The notes under the pieces were generated by a model, which was not told the DNA's origin, ran no database searches, and was given only the letters and a program-made list of their open reading frames with translations. DNA of 64,000 nucleotides from NCBI GenBank assembly GCA_003313425.1, contig NHZP01000009.1, positions 1,116,001 through 1,180,000 on the forward strand, written 5' to 3'. Numbering within the stretch: the first letter of the stretch is position 1; every line of letters starts with the position of its first letter. This document shows positions 32,231 to 43,325 of the stretch, in pieces. A program made the translations under genes and the position numbers. The stretch comes from Pseudopyrenochaeta lycopersici (lineage: Eukaryota > Ascomycota > Dothideomycetes > Pleosporales > Pseudopyrenochaetaceae).

Positions 32231-35200
32231 TTACGATGCTGTAGCAAACGTTATCCGATTCTCTGCAAATGACATTTCGATTTCCTTCTCAAGGGGCGTC
32301 ACATCGTAGTTCGCTCCAGAAGTAGGAACACCCAGTTGCACGTCCTTCTCAGTAGTAGGAGTGCTCTCGATCTTAACTTTTTCAATAATTTTACCCAGAC
32401 TACTTGCTGTGTCTGGACGTTCAAATTCCTCCTCGTCGACATCCATGGTAGTGGGGATGCCGTGCGCGATATTATAATTACGCTGCAAATACTGTTGCAG
32501 GCGATAGGCCTGTCTTGCCCAACTCTCGTCGACGAGGCCAAGGGCAGCCTTGATGTCTTGATCCGATAATCCCACAGGATGATTCTTCTCCTTTGTCGTT
32601 TTGCCAACGACTTTATTGGTAAGCTTGCTCCGAACCGATACGGTCTTTGAATGATTGTGGATTGGGGTGTCATCGCGCATCTGCTTGACCTGATCTTCAG
32701 TCTGCTTGAGCGCCATCTGTCGGCTCTCCTGCATTGTAGGAAGGAATAGAAGGGTTGTATTCCGATGGAGGGCATTGACCAGGTCGGTGAAGCCAGTGAG
32801 CGCAATTCCGTTGTTCTCGCAGTACAGATACTGCAAACTTGTATTGACTTTGAGGACGTCCGCTAGTGTGCTGGCGCCTTGCAAGCCGAGCTTTTGATCT
32901 GCAAGCAATCAGCGTCAAGCCAGATAAGACCTTGGTAGAAACCTACATCTGATGTACAAGACACGCAATGTGCTGTTCCGCTGCAGCCCTCGCAATGCTC
33001 GATTCACACCAACGCCTAATTTGGTGGTCTCGAGTCGGGAATCCTCTCCAGATATGTCAAGCCATTCGAGGCTCTTGTTGTCGGCGAACATCTTCTCCAA
33101 AGCTTGGCAGGTGTCCTCTGAAGCATCACACGGCAAAGAAGCTCGCGAGATGTCGAGTTGTCGGATGGTACTATTTGTGGCTAATGCAAGGATCATCTTT
33201 CGAAAGTCCGCTTCTTCTTCAAACTCGAGGAGCCGAATTGTAAGACTAGACGGAGCGAGGCCATTAGAGATAGCCTTTGTCATTTTGCCAAGATCTTGTT
33301 CTATATTATTCTCACTGACATCCAGGTGAAGCTCACGGGGCTTGCTTGGCTCTTCTGTCATTGAATGTAACAAGTATGCTATGTCTCTCCCAGTGAGAAA
33401 GCAATGATCCAACCGGAGTTCACGGAGGGCTCGAGATTGTTTATAATTGACAAGATAACTTTGCATCGATCAGCCATAGTCAAATGACAACGTGTCGATT
33501 GGTGCGGGCACATACCTTGCGATTGCATCAACCATAGCGGAATTGAGTGAGGTACCGCTGAGGACCAACTCTTGCAACCTCCAACCCTGAAATGTTTCTA
33601 CGGAAATAAGAGGTTCGAGTCCAGAAGAACGGGCGACGTGTGACAGATTAAGTCTAGTTAGGTATCCAAAAACGCCAATCTGCGAGTCAAACATAGTTGG
33701 TGATAACCGAAATGGGTTCGAGGAGAGATTGATGGCCTCCAGCGTGGTTTCTTGTGCGCGAAGTGCGTCTAGGATAAGGGATAGGCCGCGATCAGTCAGA
33801 CCACAGCCGCTTAGCTCCAGACCTCGCAAATGGCAAGCCCGTTCTACAGCTGCTGCAACCAAGTAATCTAAGTCTGTGTCTCCAAGCTGAATGTTGTTCA
33901 ACGCAATCCAATCAACATTGGTCGTCTGGTACTTGCAGAGCGGGAACAAGGCCTCCACGATACCACAGCCGATGTCCCTTGCACTGCCTGTTGAGTCGCC
34001 GTGGTCTTTGGGGATTCTTGTGATGCAAGAGGAGAAATCCAGCCTCCGCAATTTGCGATTTGTCAAAGCCAGAGCGCGGATCTCTTGCACTAGTAAACAA
34101 GATCGCCCGAGTTCTTCAACATCCAAACGTGCATAGGTGCCTCGTTTGGTTTTTATGCATAGATGCTCGGCACCATAATGATCCATGAGGCCGTTGAGAC
34201 CGTCTAGATGCACGTCTTTGAAAGATATCCCCCCAAAAGTCTCATTATATCGCAAGGAGCGCATTACAGCAAGCAGTTCGAGGACATTATATTGACTTCT
34301 CCGGATCCCAGTCGGTCGCAGAAGTTCGAATCGTGGTTGATCTTCCGGGGGGTACGTTATTTGGTAGCTAATATTTTCAGGCTGGACGTCATAGGCTATG
34401 CAATATCCGATCAGGGTTCGATCTAAGGAGTCCTGATCGATTGGATGTGGGCTGGCCTGTCGAGCGGTGTCATGGTTGACATCGTCCGGAACGAGGAATT
34501 CATAGGGTCGCGACTCCCACTCTGGTCTCAAATGCTGCTCAACGTAACGCAGGCGAACGGCAATGTCGCGGGATGCAAGTGATGCTAATTTCAGAACCTT
34601 TGCCCGTTCTAACGGTTTTCTTGACGGAGTCAGACCGGTGTTTATCTACGATTGCGGCTGCACTTACCGAAATGTCAACTGAAAGGTATCATCGACTTCA
34701 CTAACAGATACTTCAGTTAGGGTAAGAATACCGTGTGAACCCTGGGTACCATGGGACACTAAAGAGGGGCTAGATGATCGTTGCGAAGGCGGTTTGAATA
34801 AGGGTATGAGGTGCACTTTGTGCACACCAATAGCAAGAAAACACACGGAAGCAGCGAGCTTGGACAAATCGTCTGATGATGATCTGGTGGTGGCCTTGCC
34901 TTGCGGTCGGAGAACAACCTTGTAGATGGCATAGTGTGGAGGAACATAGTCACGTTCTGCCTCCACCACACGGGCAGCGAGATGTGAATTGTATGCAGAC
35001 AGCGGGTTCGCGTCAGCTAGTCGCGCGCGGTTGGCTGCTTCGCGGATCTTGGTAAGCCATGCGTGCATCTCTTCTGGGTCTCCAAACTGAAGGGTCATGG
35101 AGGAGGCGTTGTTCGTCTCATCGTCCAGATAGTAGAGTTCCAGGGCAAAATGAGGTCTTCCATCGTCGAGGTGATATACTGCGACGAGATGGCGGAGAGG

Positions 35201-35871
35201 CGTCCCATGGTGACGGTCGCCGGACGTTTCCGAGGCGAGAGATTGAAGCTCGTGTGATGACCCTGTAGAAGGGCTGTGGCTATGCCGGTATGTGCTTACT
35301 CGGTTGTATGGTGATGGTATCCTAGGAGAGTTAGCATTGTCTTTGAGTCCCACGTGGCAGAGGCTTACGCTGAAAAAGACTCTGCCGCTTTGGTATGGCT
35401 CTTGAACCTGAGCAGATGTGTCTCGGTCAAGACCAGATATTCCTTCTTCTTGCGAAACATGGAGCTGCTCGTCTGGACCTCGCCATGGTGTAGAACCTTG
35501 CGATCGCGTACTTCGTCTCCCAGGTATTCCCCGAATCCGGTCGACGTTCGCGTGGAGGTAGCTGAGAGGGGCTCGTCATCGTCGGCGGAGAGCTTGTAGT
35601 TGCGGAGGGAGCCAAACATGGAGCTTGGGCGTTTTGCGCTGCTGCGAGACAGAGTCGGCCGAGGAGACTTGGGGACGTCCGCCATAGGGCCGCCATCCTG
35701 GAGCTGCAGCTCTCCATAGTGTGACGCGTCGGAGAGATTGGACATGAACGAAGCCGTCCGACGCTTCCGTAGCAAATTCGAGGGCTGCGAATCATCTTTG
35801 CTGCTCTGGAGACTGGCCAGGGCAGTCAAAGAGCTGCGACCAAAGATGCTCCGCCGTTTGTCCTTGGACAT
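32231..35871 (-). CDS. Large PH-domain plus leucine-rich-repeat protein
   Basis: Five exons on the minus strand (35871-35369, 35321-34668, 34619-33516, 33458-32947, 32898-32231) give 1146 residues. After a Ser-rich start (MSKDKRRSIFGRSSLTAL) a PH-like domain spans about 125-262, divided by a Ser-rich insert: KEYLVLTETHLLRFKS, then HLVAVYHLDDG, ALELYYLDD and the terminal helix EEMHAWLTKIREAAN. A middle region precedes leucine-rich repeats from about 520 to 960 of the RNase-inhibitor/RanGAP style (LRRLDFSSC, LRGLELSGCGLTDRGL, LEAINLSSNPFRL, LRELRLDHCFLTGRDIAYLL, LQYLYCENNGI). The C terminus is charged. PH plus LRR recalls CARMIL-type actin regulators, but orthology is not shown. A membrane-proximal scaffold is likely. 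An apparent in-frame stop near 33470 is removed by a 57-nt intron. It is divergent from PET127. Confidence 0.85.
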
Positions 35872-36595
35872 GCTGAGCGACCAAACTTGGAGGTTGGCGT
35901 GCGCCGCCCAGCATGAGCTCAGCGTTGGGGAAGGCGCATGCGGAGGAGCAGCGCGCTGCCGAAGGAACGATTGGCGCGAGGACGCAAGGTCACCAAGGTC
36001 GCAGTGACAGAGGTAGACGGGTACCAAGATCGAGGACGAAGTCGAGGAACGGCCAATCGGGGCGCAGTCGCATCGGAAGCCAGGCGGAGATTTATAACGG
36101 TGGGATTATACGGTTCGAGTGTTTCAATTACAGGGCTCGGCTTAGGGCGGGAGGGGATTGACAGGCTCGTTGTCATCAGCACATGTCATTATTCGTATAG
36201 TGTGGCTGCAATTGGCATATCCAGCTCTGGACCGTCTCTGTACCAGAGGGGCTCGGCGGTGTGCGCAGCAGCAAGCACGGCGCCTTGCTAATATTGTGGT
36301 CCTGCAGACAGCCCGTGCCAGCTGCAAAGATACTGGAGCAAAAAAAGAGCACAGGGAAGACTAACGTCTACAAAAACACGCCATCGGCGGAGTTGTGGGT
36401 CCCAAGTAGTGGCTCCGCGCGTTAACTTGCCTTGGCCGCTGGTGTTGCAGCGACACCAATGTACGTCAGGCGCCGATCTCAGCCATCGGCGAATCCACTG
36501 CAAAACGCCGACAGAATTTCTGGAAGTCGCGACTGAGCCTTGCTCTCATTGCGCCTTCCACATCGAATTCGCCCCTTCTTCGACTGGCCCTCTCG
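35872..36595. promoter_or_regulatory. Bidirectional promoter of PH-LRR gene and PET127
   Basis: 724 bases lie between divergent starts. An in-frame extension of the PH-LRR protein up to 36027 is possible but looks unlike coding sequence. No other gene is seen. Confidence 0.5.
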
Positions 36596-38959
36596 ATGCT
36601 GAGTCGCCAGCTCTTACAGGCCTCGTCATGGCATAAGAGTTCCGTGTGCCTGTTGTGCGCCGCACGAGGCCAGCTGCAGCCGTCGCAATTCCGCTCGTTC
36701 AGCGCCACAGGCTCTTTCTTGAAGCGACCTTCAAGAGCATCCAAATCGCGAAAGACCTCGAGTGATGAGAAAGAAACATCAACTACTAGGGCGAGGAAGC
36801 GCAAGGGAGGATCAAAATCGAAAGCACTGAATGACGAAACCACGGGAAGCAATGGGCCTGCCTCATTGTTGGCACAACGCTCTCGAGGGGCAAGAGATTC
36901 TCTAGAGCCTCGAGATGGCCAAGAGACTGGCGATAGGGTGGATGGGAGAGACTGCGAAGCAGAGGCAGAACACACACAGAGGGAGGGAATTGCAGAGGAG
37001 TCAAACCCACCCAAGTCGATCAAAGAGGCCATGCTTGGAAGTAAGCCGCAGAGAAAGAAGAAGGCAGCGAAGGCCCGGGAAAAACTGCCTATCAGCATCC
37101 TGTACCCCGAAGATCTTGAATTCAAGGCTGTGGACATCGATAAACCACCAGTCCCGATGCTGTCGTACGGTCTCGACCGCGTGTTATTCAACCCTGGTAT
37201 ATATCGTCTCCAGGACCCCCGGTCTCGGGTGTACAACTTCGACCCATATCTGGAGAAAATAATGCCTGTCGATGAGTTTGACTTCGACGCTCTGAGCGAG
37301 TACAAGACCTCATCCAAGGACGAGGAGTTACTCGCCCTAACGAAACAACTCGGTTCCAAATTTACGGGCTCCACCTCCAGCATGTCAGGCATCTTGCAGC
37401 ACTTTCACTTTGTCCTATCCAACTTTCGAAAGCTGAATCACAGCATGCTCTCCCGCGAATTTCCAGAGCCTTCCGGAAGATTTTCCAAGATCACTCTTGG
37501 GCCTAGCGCCGTCTTTTTACGACATAAGGATGGTGTTTATGCCATAGATGCCGACAAGTCGTACGACAGACCGAACATCATGAGCTGGCTGGGTCATTCT
37601 CTGGAGAAACTTCTTACTACTGAGCGCAGCGAGTTTGAGCGCTATCGGAGGTCAAGTCCAGAGAAAGCCCCAGCTGAAGATAACGCTAGCAGATGCTATC
37701 ACTATTCGAAACAGGGCAACATACTAATGCGGTCACAACTAGATGCGCTTGATCCTCGTCTTCCAGGAACAGGTGTGTTCGATCTGAAGACAAGGGCCGT
37801 TGTCTCCATCCGCATGAACCACAAGGAGTATGAGGAAGGTGCCGGCTACCAACTTCGCAAAGCCCAGGGCGAGTGGGAGTCGTTTGAGCGAGAGTTCTAC
37901 GACATGACTCGAGCAACGCTATTGAAGTATTCCTTGCAAGTTCGCATGGGTCGTATGGATGGCATATTCATCGCCTTCCATAACATTAAGCGTATCTTTG
38001 GCTTCCAGTACCTCAGTCTTTCGGACATGGATGCTGTTCTCCATGGTCAACACAACGCAGAACTAGGTGATCAGGAGTTCAAGCTTTCCATAGGCCTAGT
38101 AGACGAATTGCTAAGTCGCGCAACAGCCCAATTCCCTGAAACGGTAAGATGATTCATCTATCTTCTTTGCTTCCAAACTAATATACGCAAGTCTATCCGG
38201 CTGCACTTCGAAGCACGCGACAGCAAGACACCTTTCATGTACGTGTTCGCTGAGCCGGTCACCGAAGAACAGGCAGACGAAATCCAGACCAGCGGAGACA
38301 CTGCCCAGAGAGATTTTGCGCGAACTGTCGTGGGAGTCGGGAAAGACGATCCAAAGGTTCAAGCAGCTTGGCAAAATTTCCAGGATGAGGTTGATGAGCA
38401 GGTCGACGAGGACAAGAATGGACCGACAGCCTCGAAAGCGCAGGAGGAACAGGTAACGATGCAATCAGAGGAAGCTATCAACGGCAGCGAACACCCTACC
38501 AAGGATGATGGTGGCCCAGAGGCTGTAGCCAGCGCTAAGAACACATCAACCCCCGAACCAGCTTCAGAGGGACCATTGATGGGTTGGACACTTACTGTCC
38601 GCAGTAAAGTCAACGGGGGCTACGTGGAGCGGCCAGAGAAGCTGGACAAGCGAGATGACTGGAAGATTGAGTATCACATACAAGACATACCGCAAGATAC
38701 CCGCTGGAAGCTGTACAATGCAGTGAAGGAACGACGGCGGCAGCTCATAGGTCAAGACGAAGAGGAGGTCGACAAGGGCCTCAAGCATTACCGCGACTTG
38801 ATTCAGCGCTATAGCGACCGAGGGCGCGAGTGGAGGAAGAAGCAGGATGAGATGGACGAGCGGAAGGGCCCGCAGGTGTACAAGCCGCTTGGTCCTGGGT
38901 CTGACATAACACCGCTCAACGAAGATACAAAAGGCACGGTTCTGCCAACAACACCTTGA
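36596..38959 (+). CDS. PET127: PET127-like mitochondrial RNA-processing protein
   Basis: Exons 36596-38143 and 38192-38959 give 771 residues. The N terminus is Arg/Ser/Leu-rich (MLSRQLLQASSWHKSS, QFRSFSATGSF), a good mitochondrial presequence. A low-complexity basic and acidic linker follows, then the conserved Pet127 domain: YGLDRVLFNPGIYRLQDPRS, VYNFDPYLEKIMP, NIMSWLGHSLEKLLT and GTGVFDLKTRAVVSIRMN. The FDLKTRA block (about 395-401) fits the D-x-K end of a PD-(D/E)xK nuclease core. Yeast Pet127 is a mitochondrial membrane-associated protein needed for 5' processing and turnover of mitochondrial RNAs. The second exon continues SIRLHFEARD and ends in a charged region. The 48-nt intron is in phase 0. 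Antisense frames over the first exon are shadows. Confidence 0.93.
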
Positions 38960-39645
38960 TAAACGCAATCATGGGATGTGGGTAACGTCAAGGCGTTTGC
39001 CCGGTGTATTCAACTAGACATTGTAACATACTGTACACATTAGGGAAAATGGGGATCTTAAAAGCACATGTACGATATGGGACCAGAGGACATATAGATA
39101 CCATAGCATTGTCGAGCGTTTCGGGGTTTCCGACATGTAGCGCCTGGGCTTGTTCCCTCTGAACGATGGTCCGATTTGTTCGATGACGTCAATTTAGCTC
39201 CATCTGCAATATTTGCAAACTAGAAAAATAGTAGCTCTTCAGCAGAATTTGTTTGTGTAGTCTAATAAAAGACAGGATAATACGCATATACCTGGAGTGC
39301 AATCAGAGTAACTGTGCCGCATACACGTCAAGTCCAACTATCTTGGTTGAAGCAAGACCCCTGCTCCTCCGCCTTAGCGACATCATAGCTCCGCATAGCT
39401 CCTCCGCGAAGCTCACCCATTGCCTCCCCACCATGCCCTCTCATACTGGCTCCACGAGCGCGATACCCGCAAACTTCTCGCGCTTGTCTACACCATCCCG
39501 CTACTGCTAGTCGAGCGTCGTTTGCTCCCTCGCCTTGGCACACCAACTTGTCCCCAACCTTGCTTGCGCCCGCCTTCTCCACTCGAAGCGCTTCCAACTC
39601 GTGCAACATCTTCTCTAATTCCACCACAACACAGCGGTTGCAACC
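38960..39645. other. Intergenic, promoter of the UBA-type gene
   Basis: 686 bases between co-directional genes. It contains repeated AGCTCC(G) words near 39388-39412 and a CT-rich leader up to 39645. Minus-strand frames across it are not supported. Confidence 0.45.
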
Positions 39646-42220
39646 ATGGCTACGGATGAGGATGTCTCCCAGGTGCTAGACATCATATTCTACCAGCTTG
39701 ATAAAGATCAAGCCAAGCAGCTGTTAGCGGTACGATTGAGTTGCGCATTATCCTCAGCATTGGTTCTGATCGCATGCGTAGATAACCGGCAATAATGTGC
39801 AAGCCGCGGCGGGAAAGTTCTTCGACTCGGATATCGACAACCTAAAAAAGCTATTAAAGGACTCTACAGCCAAGTGGGACGAGACGGCATTTGGTGCGGG
39901 CAGATACGGGAATGACGATACAACTGGCGCGCTTCCTAGTATGTCGCTGTCTTTCCAGACCGCTGACTAGTGGAACACAGAGCTGACTGCGCGCGTGTCC
40001 AGCCTTTAACATTGACTATGCTCCAGGCTATGAAAATTACCCACACAGCACTGGTAACAGCAGGGCACCCACGCGCCCGCCTTCGCGAACAAGCCAGCGC
40101 TCCGCAGTATCCACCCATGCCGGCGATGCCCCCATACAGAGTCCGTATAGAGCGTCTGTAAGAAGTGTCAAGCTGATAGGAATCTAGGCATTGAAACCAC
40201 GCAAGAATCAGGAGTCGTCGGTAACTCAAAACCCGTCTTTGGGCCTGCCACAAAGGACCACTATGAATCGTCACAATGGGCTTTAGTACCTACAACCACT
40301 GAGCTCATATCAGATCCAATCCCTAGCCAGCGCCAGCGTGAAGAGGGGCAGCCTGTGATACTTAAACCATCGCCAAACTTCAATTACCTTCCCGCTCTCA
40401 TTCCTATCCTGCATTCAATCCCACAGTTCCGTAATGCACTACTCTCACCCGAAGTCTCCCAGAAGAAGTATTGGATGGGCGATGATTGGTGGAAAGGAAA
40501 CCCATCTCCGCCCGCGCGCATCGTCGACACCACCATGGGTCTTGCGGAGGCACAAGGGCTTGATATAATCTACGAAACGCAACGCTTAATGGCATTCTTG
40601 GACAATACTGACAGGATTTACGGATCTGTGAACTCCTTGCTGGAAATGGATGCTTGGAAGGAAACGCGGTCAAATCTCGAAGACCCAGACGACGACCTGC
40701 TCAATTTCTTGCTGCTCTGGAGCTTCGCATATCAGAGTCATGTCCCCAACGCGGAACTCGACGGTGTTTTACGTTCTACGGTCAATGCCGGAGGCAGCCT
40801 CAAGGAGAACTTTGTACTTGATGGCACCGTATCACGCGATAGCTCTAGGCCTGACTTTAACCTGTACGATGTCCTAGACGATTCACTCTTCTCCTCAGCC
40901 GGAGGAAGCGCACATATAGTCGACATTAGTAATGTAATCATCCTCCGCCTGACATCATCAACGACCAACGCCTTGGACTTGGGCTGCCGCGTGCCTGCTA
41001 CACTCTACGCTGATCGATACCTGGAGAAGAACCGCCATGTTATCGATGGCATGTATCGGGATATAAAGCAATATGAAGATCAATTGAAGGAGATCGACAC
41101 ACAATTGCAGAGACTGAAGTACCACACGCCAAGGAAAGAAGGTGCAAAACGAGTCGAGTCGCTGAAGTTGTTGCAGACCAGCATGAAAGCATTCGAGCAT
41201 ACAGAAAATGACTCGGATTCAGATCCAAACGATGCGGCAGTTCTCTCCCAACTTCAATCCCTATACCAGAACATCGAAAGCAAACTCGCCAGTAAGTACC
41301 CTCCTTCTACTTGACCGAATCCACCCCTGACAAAGCAAGCCCTCGATGGACAGACTCAGGAGGTCCGGAAGATGATGGACAGCATTTCTGGTCGCTTCAA
41401 GCCACCGATCGATGACGGTACCGATGTGTTCATGGACACCACAGGCATCGAATACCCCGAAGGACAAAGTCCGCAAGACGCTATGCATTACCCATACCAA
41501 TTATACGGTGTCGCAACACGCCGAGACGTTGTCTATCTCCTCCACCCTGATATCAAGTCCAACGAACCCGGTGCAAAGCAATGGTGGCGCATGCAATATG
41601 ATACTGAGTCCACCAATCCAATCATCATGCGCGATTGCCTCACACTGCAGGACGTCATCGAGCGCGCAACTTCCGAATCCGCTTCCGTGCTTCTCATCTA
41701 TGCCAATAAGGCTGCCACATCAGTCGAACCGCTTCCGATCTCTAAACCACTTGAAGATTTTGTTAAGAGAGATAAGCTGAATTTCCTGGAGGAGTTGCAG
41801 AAGAGTGCTACAGTCTGGGAAGACTACGATGACTATGGGAATACAGCCCAGGGCGACTGGGATAAGAATACGCAAGATCACGATTACGATTGGGGTAGCA
41901 TGAGTGCCAGCCAATTTCACAGCCGTGATAGAAATGATTCAAACATGAGTTCCACGACCCTAACACCGAATACGGAGGTTGGAGATGATAGCCCGGGTGT
42001 GCGTGAGATGGTAGAGGTCAACGGCGGTATCGATGCGCTTACAGGACTTAGTAGGAGTGCGAGCAGCGTTACGATTGGAAGGGACAATGAAAATATGGAC
42101 ATTGATGGAGCGAAGTCGTTGGGCAAGGTCAGCTTCACGGATGTTGACATGGAAATAGATGATGCGGCAGAGGAGCCCAGGATGCAGCACATCGAGGTAG
42201 TAGAGAAGAAGGGTGGTTAG
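39646..42220 (+). CDS. UBA-like/ubiquitin-interaction protein
   Basis: Exons 39646-39729, 39782-39938, 40003-40140, 40188-41291 and 41340-42220 give about 787 residues. The first 45 residues (VLDIIFYQLDKDQAKQLLA, then ITGNNVQAAAGKFFD) look like a UBA-type helical bundle. A Ser/Thr/Pro linker follows, then the fungal signature FGPATKDHYESSQWALVP. A large domain comes next with LPALIPILHSIPQFRNALL, YLEKNRHVIDGMYRDIKQYEDQLKEID (coiled coil) and YPYQLYGVATRRDVVYLLHP. This resembles a divergent ubiquitin-specific-protease-like fold, but I see no convincing catalytic Cys/His pair. The acidic C terminus ends EVVEKKGG. One intron border is uncertain: frame demands 40141-40187, whose donor is GTCCGT. 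All other junctions are standard. It likely works in ubiquitin-dependent regulation. Confidence 0.8.
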
Positions 42221-43325
42221 CTTAGTGATAAAGATGCATTGGTACGGCGTTGGGGGCGCAGGGGCATAGCTGGATGCATTCAATGCATTGCCTGGAGTTG
42301 GCCGCACCGTGTGTAAGCCAAATCACGTTTGGAGAGGCCGGACTGTGAATACGCAAGACAGAGTTTTATCACATAATCTCCTATAAGCCGTGTGCCATAC
42401 AGAGATCGATAACCACTTCACACAAGGTATACTAGTTCTATCATGAGCGGTTCTCGCGTGCTTTTCATATATGTCAACACCTTAATCCTTGCGGGAGTGG
42501 CTTACCCCAAAAGTGACCCAACCAAAGTCCACTTCCGCATTTGAAAGTGAACTTCGACTGTTTTAAACTGATTAGTGACTAAGCTTTCCTGACGCCTGTG
42601 GCAGTGTAAGAGGCCACCTACTGTACGTAGTTATATAGCGTCAAATTTGATCGTTGTGTTGGTGTTCGGAGCGGGCGTCACGCCGTCCCGGGCATCACGC
42701 CGTCAACCTCGGTATGGGCCAGCGCAGGGTTCTATCCGTAATGTCTTGATAAGCTGCCATACCACCAATCTTTCCACACCTAACTAAAATGGCTTATGAT
42801 ACTTTCAATGCAAGTACGATACACCTCACAAGCTTATATTCGCGCCAGAATGGATTATAGCCTGAGTTTGCTATCAAAATAATCATTTTCCCGAGCTTCG
42901 TGTCATGCAACACTACTTTGATCGTCGTCGCTCCTCTGTAGTGTCGTCCAGAACACCTTCGCCTGTTGATCTTGGCCTGTTCAATTTCTCGACCCGGGAA
43001 TCCGGGAATAGGTCCGGTCCAATACTTCTAGAAGCGTTGGTGGCTGAGCCGCGCATAGTATCCACCCAATCAAAGGAGCCGCCTTCGATCTGATCTGGCA
43101 TAACATTAGCCTAATTGCGATCATAACCACCGCGACTTTTGCCATCTCCTGCTGTGCGGCCCGCATAGATGGGCTCGCATGGATATATCGACTCGCATGG
43201 ATATACGGACTAGCATATAAGGACTCAAACGTCCTCCCTGTGCCCCAATTCTTCCCCAGTATTCACTCCACCTCCGCCTTGCATTCGTTGTCGGCCGCTG
43301 GAACAGTCGGTCAATACTACCCACA
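42221..43325. other. Intergenic 1.1 kb, promoter of the sugar transporter
   Basis: It includes a GC-rich direct repeat GC(G/A)TCACGCCGTC (near 42674-42704) and a tandem 18-bp repeat at 43172-43207. No gene is supported. Carbon-regulated promoters of sugar transporters often span this length. Confidence 0.5.
43172..43221. repeat. 18-bp tandem repeat upstream of sugar transporter
   Basis: Two near-identical units, GGCTCGCATGGATATATC (43172-43189) and GACTCGCATGGATATACG (43190-43207), are followed by a decayed third, GACTAGCATATAAG. The array lies about 120-150 bases before the start codon and ends in a TATAA-like sequence, so it may be part of the core promoter. Confidence 0.75.

Noticed and set aside
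33464..33472. In-frame TGA in the PH-LRR gene suggesting a pseudogene
   Set aside because: A consensus 57-nt intron (33459-33515) removes it and preserves the frame.
36466..37392. 308-residue minus-strand frame over PET127 exon 1
   Set aside because: Antisense shadow of a well-supported PET127 gene with low-complexity codons.
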